A stretch of 7,004 nucleotides of DNA from NCBI GenBank assembly GCA_002385665.1, contig DGDX01000027.1, positions 12,268 through 19,271 on the forward strand, written 5' to 3'. The notes under the pieces are model-generated. The model was not told where the DNA came from. It saw only the letters and a list, made by a program, of their open reading frames with translations, and did no database searches. Position numbers and translations under genes: made by a program. Source of the stretch: Firmicutes bacterium UBA3941 (GTDB lineage Bacteria > Bacillota > Clostridia > Caldicoprobacterales > UBA3941). This document shows, piece after piece, positions 1-5,882 of this stretch. Within the stretch, counting starts at the first letter, position 1. Every line of letters starts with the position of its first letter.

Positions 1-2027
1 AGGAGGGTTGCCCCCTGATCGAAGATGGTCAATATATAATCGCATACCTTTTGTATTCCTTCTTCGTCCCTGGCCATTCCCGGATCCAGCTCCAGCTGTA
101 TGGGGGCAGTATTCCCGTAACCCGGTTGTACTGAGCATATGGTATTGCTCATAGCGGTCAGGGCACCGTCTTTGCGGAATCCGGGGTGGGGATTTGCACC
201 ATGGTTGATGGGTTCATAATCCCTCCGCCCATTGGGAGTTGCCTTAACAGCCTTGCCCAAGGTGATAGTATTGGACCAGGAAAACCATCCGGGTATGAAT
301 TTTACCCCATCCCCATCCATGCTGTTTACATCCTCGGTAAAATGTTCATTTATCCTGACAGCCCAACGGTCAGCCAAGGTGTTTCCGCCGCCATAGCGCT
401 CAGAGGATGCCAGCATCCTTCTGATGTATTCACCGTCCATACCTTGGAAATTGCTGCTTAGCACCTCATACATTTCTTCCCATGTCAGTCTCTTTTCCTT
501 TTCAATCCGCTGTTCCAGAGCGGCAAAAGAGTCTGCCACAGTAGCAATACCGGTTCCGTCTATGCACATGTTGTAGTACATGGCCCCACCATCTACTATA
601 TCCAGGCCTTTCTCAACAGGTCCATGGGAGATCAGGTTGAGCATCAGCTCCGGCTCATTGTATACCTGATACTTCAGATGGAAGCGGATTCCCTCAGCAG
701 TCACTTCCACAGCCCGGCGCATATGCTTCCTGTATATTTCAAACAGGGCTTTGGTGCTCTTTTCACCTTCCCCTGCCATCATCTCATCCAGGGATAGCCT
801 GAAAACCTTGGCGCAGTTGATCTTCACACAATCGTTTAAGGTGTACTCAAGCCCCGGCAGACTCATCCAGTGGCAGCCCACAGCCACACGCTGACGCGCC
901 AGGGATGCCGGATATCCCTTTTTCATAAAGCCTTCGCTCAAGGCCTTGTCTCCGGAGAAGCGGGGCCAACCGTTCTTGTTCTTGAATAGGTAGTATACAG
1001 CTTTTCTCAGGAAATCCATATCCATACCATCGTGAACGCGTACGGTAATGTTACAGGATGAATCCAGCCAATCGGCAGCCTCCAATATCATATAGGAGAA
1101 ATAGGAGACCATATCCTTTCCATCGGGAGACAGCCCGCCTAACTGGTAGTAATGGGGATCATTCAGCAGGAGGCAGGCAATGTAGTACTTGGCTTCGTCA
1201 GGCGTTATAATACCTGCTTCCAGGTCCCTCTCGTAGTAAGGGCGTAGGATTTCATCCAGCTGACAGCCCGCGCCATCCCGATTGTACTCCCTGGAAGCCA
1301 TATTGAACCAACAGATCCACTGACAGGCCTCCCTTAGGGTGCGGGGTGCCCCATTTATCAAATACTCATTACATTCACGCATCTGCTCCAGATTTTCCCT
1401 TAATACGGGATGGGTTTCTATCTCTATAGCCTTCTCTATCTCCCGCACGGTGCGTTCCATCCATACCTGTATGCCTTTAATCGTCAACACTTCTGCATCG
1501 TAAAATTCATTGTGCTCCGGGTTGATTTTGCGATAATGCTCCAGCTTCTCCAAAAGGCCTCCCCAACCCAGGGACAGGCCGATGGAATAATCACCGCCGA
1601 AATGGGCATCGGACCCTATACCTGATACGATCCCATATTTTTCTTGCTCCGGCCTTAAATGGTCATAGCTGTAATCGGGATTGAATTGGTTTATGCCGTT
1701 TTCATGCCGAATCCATGACAGACAGTTCATCCAACGATTGGCAAATGCATCGCAGGGATCTATGTGGATGGGGTGTTCAGACATAAGCTTGTAGAAGTTC
1801 CTGCTCCATCCCTCGTACCCATAGAAGGATCCGTTTTCATGGTTTGGTATGGGTTCAAACTTATAATCCTCAGGCGGTGTAATGGCGCCATAATCATCCC
1901 CATCGGCAAAAGACCAGTAAGAAGCCTTATCCTTGGTATCCTCCAATTTTCTTTCCCTAAGGATCTGTATCCTTCGGTAATAGCTCATATCCGCATCAGG
2001 TGAGAATTGATTGATTCTGTTACGCAT
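1..2027 (-). CDS. Glycyl radical enzyme (pyruvate formate-lyase-like), C-terminus cut by window edge
   Basis: My own translation of the minus strand is open for 675 codons from ATG at 2027 to base 1. Members of this family use a glycyl radical to make a cysteine thiyl radical that attacks the substrate; they are cytosolic and anaerobic. Seen: an N-terminal PFL-like domain; a cysteine-loop motif VAVGCHWMSLPG with the likely catalytic Cys385, followed by D399 and N404 as in the family pattern; and near residues 597-602 the TPNGRR motif, matching the usual TPDGR of the second half. GREs are usually about 780-850 residues, so roughly 100-170 residues, including the RVxG-type glycyl loop, lie outside the window. 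Odd: the residue two after the cysteine is Trp387, where dehydratase and lyase GREs such as CutC have Glu; the usual ADGxSPxxGxDxxGPTA stretch reads NHGANPHPGFRKDGALTA. The start is set by AGGAGG seven bases upstream; an ATG at 2031 gives only M-Y-A-stop. The adjacent activase supports the family call. The reaction is unknown. Confidence 0.93.
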   Translation of the reverse strand, partial: MRNRINQFSPDADMSYYRRIQILRERKLEDTKDKASYWSFADGDDYGAITPPEDYKFEPIPNHENGSFYGYEGWSRNFYKLMSEHPIHIDPCDAFANRWMNCLSWIRHENGINQFNPDYSYDHLRPEQEKYGIVSGIGSDAHFGGDYSIGLSLGWGGLLEKLEHYRKINPEHNEFYDAEVLTIKGIQVWMERTVREIEKAIEIETHPVLRENLEQMRECNEYLINGAPRTLREACQWICWFNMASREYNRDGAGCQLDEILRPYYERDLEAGIITPDEAKYYIACLLLNDPHYYQLGGLSPDGKDMVSYFSYMILEAADWLDSSCNITVRVHDGMDMDFLRKAVYYLFKNKNGWPRFSGDKALSEGFMKKGYPASLARQRVAVGCHWMSLPGLEYTLNDCVKINCAKVFRLSLDEMMAGEGEKSTKALFEIYRKHMRRAVEVTAEGIRFHLKYQVYNEPELMLNLISHGPVEKGLDIVDGGAMYYNMCIDGTGIATVADSFAALEQRIEKEKRLTWEEMYEVLSSNFQGMDGEYIRRMLASSERYGGGNTLADRWAVRINEHFTEDVNSMDGDGVKFIPGWFSWSNTITLGKAVKATPNGRRDYEPINHGANPHPGFRKDGALTAMSNTICSVQPGYGNTAPIQLELDPGMARDEEGIQKVCDYILTIFDQGATL

Positions 2028-2034
2028 ACATATT

Positions 2035-2040
2035 CCTCCT
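2035..2040 (-). promoter_or_regulatory. Ribosome binding site of the GRE gene
   Basis: The minus strand reads AGGAGG here, a full Shine-Dalgarno match, seven bases before the ATG at 2027. It overlaps the TAG stop of the activase (2041-2039), so the GRE is probably translated by coupling or re-initiation from the same transcript. It decides the start at 2027 over the out-of-frame ATG at 2031, which would be only three bases away. Confidence 0.85.
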
Positions 2041-2929
2041 ATCCTACACGAACTGATGAACAGTTTTGCAGTGCTATGTTCTTAAGGTTCTCAAGTCTCG
2101 CCTCGGGTAGAGGTCTTGCCTCATAGAAATGGTTCTCCATATCAAGCCCGTCATACTTGGATCCACCTAAAGGATTAAAGTTTAGAAGTTCATAATATAG
2201 TAGATTTTTTCCTTCCCCTGCCAGCCTGGAAAGAGCCGATATCTCCTTCTCGTTATCGTTAACCCCGGGAATCACCGGTGTGCGTAGAATATAGGGGATA
2301 TCCAATTCGTCCAGCCTACGGACGTTATCAAAAATCAAATCATTCCCCTGTCCGGTCATCTCCTTGTGCAGGTCGTTATCGTATACCTTGATATCTGCCA
2401 TAATTAAGTCCAGATATGGAGCCAGGTATTCAAGTACCCCAAAGTCATAACACAGATTCGTCTCGATGGCTGTGTGAATACCCTTCTCCTTGCAAGCCTT
2501 CAATAATTCCCTTGCCAGTTCCGGCTGGAGCAGCACTTCACCGCCCGACAGGGTTACCCCTCCCCCGGAGCGGTTATAGTAGGGGATATCCTGTTCAATT
2601 TCCCACATCATATCGGAAACGGACATTTCAGTACCTGCCATTTCCAAAGTACCGGAAAAGCATACCCCAGTACATTTACCGCAGTTGTCACATAGTTTTC
2701 TATCAAGGGTTATCTTCCCCTCCACCACCTGCAAGGCCCCCTTGGGGCATACCTGCATACAAGCTCCGCAGCCCATACATTTATCGGGATAAACCAGCAG
2801 TTGTGGTGTAAGGGACAGTGTTTCCGGGTTATGACACCACTTACAGCTTAAGTTACAGCCCTTGAAGAATACTGTGGTACGAATTCCCGGGCCGTCATTT
2901 AAAGAAAATCGTTGGATATTCGTTATCAT
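2039..2929 (-). CDS. Glycyl radical enzyme activating enzyme (radical SAM, with two extra 4Fe-4S clusters)
   Basis: It uses S-adenosylmethionine and a reduced 4Fe-4S cluster to abstract hydrogen from the glycine of its partner GRE, here almost certainly the gene 11 bases downstream. Seen in the 296-residue protein: an N-terminal IQRFSLNDGPGIRTTVFFKGC segment typical of PflA-like activases; the radical SAM CxxxCxxC motif at C25, C29, C32; a ferredoxin-like insert with two CxxCxxCxxxC motifs (C51, C54, C57, C61 and C80, C83, C86, C90); and GGGVTLSGGEV (122-132), the SAM-binding GGE motif, with Val where Pro is common. The length and two-cluster insert match activases of the dehydratase/lyase-type GREs rather than the shorter PFL activase, which lacks the insert. 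Start: ATG 2929 preceded by GGAAGGCGGA. An ATG at 2937 yields only M-I-L-stop. The gene is complete and intact. Its partner is inferred from adjacency. Confidence 0.96.
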   Translation of the reverse strand: MITNIQRFSLNDGPGIRTTVFFKGCNLSCKWCHNPETLSLTPQLLVYPDKCMGCGACMQVCPKGALQVVEGKITLDRKLCDNCGKCTGVCFSGTLEMAGTEMSVSDMMWEIEQDIPYYNRSGGGVTLSGGEVLLQPELARELLKACKEKGIHTAIETNLCYDFGVLEYLAPYLDLIMADIKVYDNDLHKEMTGQGNDLIFDNVRRLDELDIPYILRTPVIPGVNDNEKEISALSRLAGEGKNLLYYELLNFNPLGGSKYDGLDMENHFYEARPLPEARLENLKNIALQNCSSVRVG

Positions 2930-3059
2930 AGAATCATTCCGCCTTCCAAGTTCGGTAGTCTCTCTATACTATTTACATAATTTAACGCGTTGTGCCAGTC
3001 ACATATGTCGGTAATGGCTATTGAACGCTACTTAATATCGTAAGAGTAATGTCATCGTT

Positions 3060-3127
3060 GAAGTTTCAAAAAAATTATTATAGCTTTATGTAGCAAATAT
3101 TAATGGCAATGTGTTTTTTGAAACTTC
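3060..3127. repeat. Paired inverted-repeat element 1 (probable operator), upstream of activase/GRE
   Basis: Left arm GAAGTTTCAAAAAA (3060-3073) and right arm TTTTTTGAAACTTC (3114-3127) are perfect 14-bp inverted copies with 40 bases between. Arm centres are 52 bp apart, about five turns of B-DNA, so a protein bound to each arm would sit on the same face. The same arms at nearly the same spacing recur at 5785-5853 ahead of the serine hydrolase, while the interiors differ. That pattern fits a regulator site better than a mobile or coding remnant. Read toward the activase, both copies also share the longer run ATAATTTTTT(T)GAAACTTC. No regulator gene is in the window, so the binding protein is unknown. 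Confidence 0.7.
3077..3082 (-). promoter_or_regulatory. Candidate -10 box for the activase/GRE operon
   Basis: The minus strand reads TATAAT, a perfect -10 hexamer, between the two arms of the inverted-repeat element. Transcription would start near 3070, inside the downstream arm, giving a leader of about 140 nt before the ATG at 2929. No good -35 lies at 16-18 bp: 17 bp gives CATTAA, and TTGCCA at 3109-3104 is 21 bp away. A weak -35 between operator arms would suit a regulated, possibly activator-dependent promoter, but the placement is inference. Confidence 0.4.
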
Positions 3128-3218
3128 TCTACTTCCTACATTGATTTGGAGAAAACCATGGCCTTTTACCTAAGATTATGAACCAGTACAAGTGGTTAAC
3201 TTTATTAAAAATCAAAAC

Positions 3219-3236
3219 TGTTATATAACACGTGTT
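3219..3236. repeat. Two overlapping palindromes at the end of the nagA-like gene
   Basis: TGTTATATAACA (3219-3230) and AACACGTGTT (3227-3236) are both perfect palindromes, overlapping by four bases, with the second touching the TAA stop of the nagA-like gene. On the minus strand they are followed by a T-rich stretch (GTTTTGATTTTT), so a weak AT-rich terminator is possible. Neither leaves room for a normal loop, so a protein-binding site or chance is equally plausible. Confidence 0.3.
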
Positions 3237-4429
3237 TAACAAGGCGGGGCATCTGCATCCAAAGCCCTACCCCCAATAATAACGGTGTCAACAGTAATGT
3301 TATCATCAAACAGTACCAGATCGGCATCCTTGCCTATGGCGATGCTGCCCTTTTTATCATCGACCCCCATTATCCTGGCGGGTGTAATGGTCATCATACG
3401 GACTGCATCAATAAGGGGTACATCTGCAATGTCTGTCATGGTTCTGACCAATCTGTCAGCAGTTGCTACGCTGCCTGCAAAGGCCGTACGGTCCATGAGC
3501 TTAGCCACTCCATCTTCCACCAGAACCTTTTGGCCATCCCTGATGCCGCCCAGAATAGATTCCCCCTCGGGCATCCCGGCTGCCCTCATGGAATCGGTTA
3601 TCAGGGCGATCTTGTCCGGACCTTTTATCTTGTAAATGAGCTTTAACAGGCTCTCAGGCAGGTGTGCCCCATCCGCAATTATCTCCACCGTCATTTCATC
3701 TATCAGAAAGGCACTTTCAATAACCCCTGCATATCGGTAAGCATTTATCCTTCTTACCCCCGACATTCCGGAGTATAGGTGGGTGATATGGGTATATCCA
3801 TTTTCATAGGCCTCAAGGACCTCCTCATAGATAGCATCGGAATGCCCTATGGAGGGCAGGATACCCCTATCCCTTAAAAACCTGCCAAATTCCATTGCCC
3901 CATCAAGTTCCGGTGCCGCACTCCAGCGCACTATATCATCTGACCAGCTTAAGATCTCTTCGTAATGCTCCCTCTCGGGATTCCGGATATGACGAGGGTC
4001 CTGGGCTCCCCTTTGCTCCATGGAAAAATAGGGGCCTTCCAGGTGCAGTCCCAGAAAAACTGCTCCATGGGTATTGGCTGATTTTGCTTTTTTGTAGGTT
4101 TCAAAGGTCTCCTTAAGGCTTTCCGTTGTGCTGGCCACGGTAGTTGGAACAAGGGCAGTAGTACCGTGCCTGGCATGTTCCATTGCCGCTCCTATATATG
4201 CCTCTACAGTACCGTCCATAAAATCGTGGCCTCCTGCCCCATGGGTATGGATATCGATAAAGCCCGGGGATATATATAAACCCTTTGCGTCTATAGCCCT
4301 ACAGTCGGATATCTCGGGTCTTCCCTGGAATATCCCCGCTATCTTCCCACCCTCTATCAGCAGGCTCCCGTTCCTGATTATCCGGTATGGGGTTATAACC
4401 TTCCCATTAAAAAGCAGCGTCCTAGCCAT
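3236..4429 (-). CDS. N-acetylglucosamine-6-phosphate deacetylase-like amidohydrolase (NagA family)
   Basis: NagA enzymes hydrolyse the N-acetyl group of GlcNAc-6-phosphate in the cytosol, giving glucosamine-6-phosphate and acetate. The 397-residue protein has the usual NagA length and its landmarks: the PGFIDIHTHGAGGHDFMD metal motif with H61 and H63; GLHLEGPY with metal ligand E131; GHSDA with H196; THLYSGM with H217; IADGAHLP with H256; and LITDSM with catalytic D279. A C-terminal KGSIAIGKDADLVLFD strand closes the beta-sandwich. Odd: E. coli NagA has THLYNAM followed by a GREPG motif that contacts the substrate phosphate; here these read THLYSGM and NAYRYAG. Metal and catalytic residues are kept but the phosphate site is altered, so the substrate may be another N-acyl amino sugar or a related amide. 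It starts at ATG 4429 behind AAGGGGGA, 17 bases after the epimerase stop, so the two are probably one operon. I am confident of the family and less so of the exact substrate, so no symbol is given. Confidence 0.88.
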   Translation of the reverse strand: MARTLLFNGKVITPYRIIRNGSLLIEGGKIAGIFQGRPEISDCRAIDAKGLYISPGFIDIHTHGAGGHDFMDGTVEAYIGAAMEHARHGTTALVPTTVASTTESLKETFETYKKAKSANTHGAVFLGLHLEGPYFSMEQRGAQDPRHIRNPEREHYEEILSWSDDIVRWSAAPELDGAMEFGRFLRDRGILPSIGHSDAIYEEVLEAYENGYTHITHLYSGMSGVRRINAYRYAGVIESAFLIDEMTVEIIADGAHLPESLLKLIYKIKGPDKIALITDSMRAAGMPEGESILGGIRDGQKVLVEDGVAKLMDRTAFAGSVATADRLVRTMTDIADVPLIDAVRMMTITPARIMGVDDKKGSIAIGKDADLVLFDDNITVDTVIIGGRALDADAPPC

Positions 4430-4446
4430 CTTTTTCCCCCTTAATC

Positions 4447-5427
4447 CTAATCCTCTTCAACATAGATGGAGGCTTTTGCCCTATATGTACCACCTGGTAC
4501 AATGTGATCCATTCCCGACTCCTCCGCCGGCAGTTCTAAATTAGGTGCATTTACCCGCCAATTCTGGGGTTCTATGCAGATGAAGCTTCCCTCTTTAAAA
4601 CAGTTCCAGATCATCCAATGCTTATAGGCAGGATCAACACGATAAACAACACGGGCACCGCTGGCCACGTCCTCCAATAGAGCACCATGGAACAGCTCCC
4701 CATCCTTCTCGATAGGATTTATGGTATAGTGATCGTCCATTACTGCATACAGGGGTGATTGTCCCTCATTTCTAAACTTTATCTCGTCATCGGACAGCGG
4801 GGAAACCACACCCGTCGGAAGTCCCCTGTCGCTCAGCTCAACCCGCTCACCTATGGATACCTTTACCTTTACATTGTCAGGATCTATTCCCTTTTTAAAT
4901 TCCAGTGCAAAGGCGGTGTGCCAGCCCAGGCCAAGGGGCATATCCTCCTCGCCCTCGTTGGATATGGTTATATCCTGGTGAAGTCCATGGGCGTTAAGGG
5001 TATATACCATCTTTATGGTAAAGTCATGAGGATAATAGCTGTAATAATCCTCGTCCCTGCCACTCTTATAGGTTAAGCTGACAACAGCCTCATCCTTGTC
5101 TGATTTTACCACGTCAAAGTTCCATGGACGATGGGACAGAAATCCATGCAGGGAATTGTTGGTTCGTTTTTCACTGATTGGGAACTGATATGTTCTTCCA
5201 GCAAATTCAAAACGGCCAGCGTCTATCCTGTTGGGCGGAAAAAGTATGGGAAGCCCATAAACCACCGGCGCCTTGACAACCTCCTCATAGGAGTCGTAGT
5301 GTCTCAATACATCAAAGTCACCCTTCCGCAGGGCGATGACATTTCCACCAATTTCAGGTGCTATAACGGCCTCATATCCTCCGGCTTTGATCTCCCAGAC
5401 CTTGCCCTTCTTAGTTATTAGTTCCAC
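4447..5427 (-). CDS. Aldose 1-epimerase family protein (GalM-like)
   Basis: This family interconverts alpha and beta anomers of free or phosphorylated sugars by acid-base catalysis in the cytosol. The 326-residue protein shows the family pattern: FPPNRIDAGRFEFAGRTY with N66-R67; NNSLHGF with H94; LGLGWHTAF with H170, the likely catalytic His; and ICIEPQNW with E286, the likely catalytic Glu. The length fits. The start is GTG at 5427: a strong AGGAGAGG (5440-5433) lies five bases upstream, and an in-frame TGA sits just before it, so no longer version is possible. It is first in an operon with the NagA-like gene, which suggests that pathway uses a reducing sugar with a free anomeric carbon. The sugar specificity cannot be read from sequence; some GalM-fold proteins are not mutarotases, so catalysis on simple aldoses is not assured. 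Confidence 0.9.
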   Translation of the reverse strand: MELITKKGKVWEIKAGGYEAVIAPEIGGNVIALRKGDFDVLRHYDSYEEVVKAPVVYGLPILFPPNRIDAGRFEFAGRTYQFPISEKRTNNSLHGFLSHRPWNFDVVKSDKDEAVVSLTYKSGRDEDYYSYYPHDFTIKMVYTLNAHGLHQDITISNEGEEDMPLGLGWHTAFALEFKKGIDPDNVKVKVSIGERVELSDRGLPTGVVSPLSDDEIKFRNEGQSPLYAVMDDHYTINPIEKDGELFHGALLEDVASGARVVYRVDPAYKHWMIWNCFKEGSFICIEPQNWRVNAPNLELPAEESGMDHIVPGGTYRAKASIYVEED

Positions 5428-5453
5428 GCTATCCTCTCCTCACTTATATACTA

Positions 5454-5482
5454 TTCATATCCTGTATCGTATGTACAAACAA
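5454..5482 (-). promoter_or_regulatory. Candidate promoter of the epimerase/nagA-like operon
   Basis: On the minus strand, -35-like TTGTTT (5482-5477) and -10-like TATGAA (5459-5454) are exactly 17 bp apart. Transcription would start near 5447, about 20 bases before the GTG start, just long enough to include the AGGAGAGG ribosome binding site. Both hexamers are imperfect and the region is AT-rich, so a chance match is possible. A second, more distant minus-strand promoter inside inverted-repeat element 2 would also be conceivable. Confidence 0.4.
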
Positions 5483-5495
5483 GGTGTCTGCACCT
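5482..5495. repeat. Short dyad at the upstream edge of the epimerase promoter
   Basis: AGGTG-TCTG-CACCT is a 5-bp perfect inverted repeat with a four-base centre. It abuts the candidate -35 box on its upstream side, a usual place for an operator or an activator site. It differs in sequence from the TTTCAAAAAA-type arms. It could also form a small RNA hairpin in a long leader. Evidence is positional only. Confidence 0.3.
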
Positions 5496-5615
5496 ATAAA
5501 TGTATACCAACTAGATTATACAATATTCCATCAGCTAAATCCATTAAATGATACTCATTGCTAAGGAACAGTTTCATTTAAATCAAAAAAGGAAAATCTT
5601 TGGATACTTATACTT

Positions 5616-5663
5616 CCTGCTTACATCCTTTCCGACAGGAATACCTGCTTGTAAACCCTTTCC
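5616..5663. repeat. Imperfect direct repeat, about 28-bp period
   Basis: CCTGCTTACATCCTTTCC (5616-5633) is echoed by CCTGCTTGTAAACCCTTTCC (5644-5663), starting 28 bases later. A third start, ATACCTGGCTG near 5668-5678, keeps the phase but decays quickly. The junction contains CAGGAATACCTG (5636-5647), a 4-bp stem around AATA. Function is unknown; it may be regulatory or a decayed tandem duplication. Confidence 0.3.
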
Positions 5664-5784
5664 AATAATACCTGGCTGAATACATTACGATATATAAAAG
5701 TCTGATGTTGGCCCAAGTATTCCAATAAGGGATTTAATGTAGTAAAATATATAAAAGATGCTATCAAAGAACTTGGATTGGCCG

Positions 5785-5853
5785 GAGTTTCAAAAAACTT
5801 ATATCATATACATAATTTCCTGAGATATAACAAGATAATTTTTTGAAACTTCC
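5785..5853. repeat. Paired inverted-repeat element 2 (probable operator), upstream of the serine hydrolase
   Basis: AGTTTCAAAAAA (5786-5797) and TTTTTTGAAACT (5839-5850) are perfect 12-bp inverted copies, with arm centres 53 bp apart, matching element 1 to within one base. Read toward the hydrolase it aligns with element 1 read toward the activase, including C after the left arm and ATAA before the right arm. The interior holds -10-like TATAAC (5826-5831) and GATAAT (5834-5839) on the plus strand without a good -35. The right arm ends about 30 bases before the hydrolase ATG. Because it lies between divergent genes it might control both directions. Confidence 0.7.
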
Positions 5854-5882
5854 CACCGGTACAAAGAGAGGGTGTAGAATAA

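Larger units (their letters stand above)
2930..3235. other. 306-nt intergenic region between the nagA-like gene and the activase
   Basis: No credible gene is present on either strand. On the minus strand it forms a leader of about 140 nt for the activase/GRE operon, downstream of a -10-like TATAAT (3082-3077) and the paired inverted repeat at 3060-3127. The leader contains an 8-bp palindrome AACGCGTT (2984-2991) that could be a protein site or chance. Near the nagA-like stop are two overlapping palindromes (3219-3236) but no GC-rich hairpin with a T-run, so read-through from the upstream operon remains possible. Confidence 0.7.
5428..5882. other. 455-nt divergent intergenic region between the epimerase and serine hydrolase
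   Basis: This AT-rich region separates the two divergent units. From left to right it holds the epimerase RBS and a candidate minus-strand promoter (5454-5482), a short dyad (5482-5495), an imperfect direct repeat (5616-5663), inverted-repeat element 2 (5785-5853) and the hydrolase RBS (AGAGAGGG, 5865-5872). A lone AGTTTCA at 5570-5576 resembles half of an element arm. No convincing gene was seen; a 46-codon open stretch at 5706-5843 (plus strand) lacks a start codon. Confidence 0.7.

Noticed and set aside
2020..2031. Alternative ATG at 2031 upstream of the GRE start.
   Set aside because: It encodes only M-Y-A-stop and lies three bases from the Shine-Dalgarno, too close for good initiation. 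A similar M-I-L-stop mini-frame overlaps the activase start (2937-2926). Both are probably chance, although the parallel is curious.
2416..2811. Plus-strand 131-codon open frame opposite the activase.
   Set aside because: It lies wholly within the activase gene, whose cluster-binding cysteine motifs are unambiguous; the antisense product is proline- and serine-rich with no recognisable domain.
2975..2998. TGGCAC on the minus strand as a possible sigma-54 promoter for the activase.
   Set aside because: The GC element is absent at the required fixed spacing from GG, so it does not meet the -24/-12 rule.
3060..3127. Inverted-repeat elements as insertion-sequence ends or a MITE.
   Set aside because: The interiors of the two copies (40-41 bases) are not related and no target duplication was seen; conserved arms with free interior at promoter positions fit regulatory sites better.
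3181..3197. AACCA-N7-TGGTT hairpin as a terminator after the nagA-like gene.
   Set aside because: The stem is only five base pairs with no adjacent T-run on the minus strand.
4128..4544. Plus-strand 138-codon open frame opposite the nagA-like/epimerase junction.
   Set aside because: It is antisense to two well-supported genes and crosses their intergenic gap, with no RBS or recognisable motif.
5706..5846. A 46-codon open stretch on the plus strand that reads like protein (VVKYIKDAIKELGLAGVS and on), ending in TGA inside the right arm of element 2.
   Set aside because: It has no start codon or RBS and overlaps the inverted-repeat element; the matching element at 3060-3127 has no related reading frame, so the shared bases are not coding. 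A decayed gene fragment cannot be excluded.
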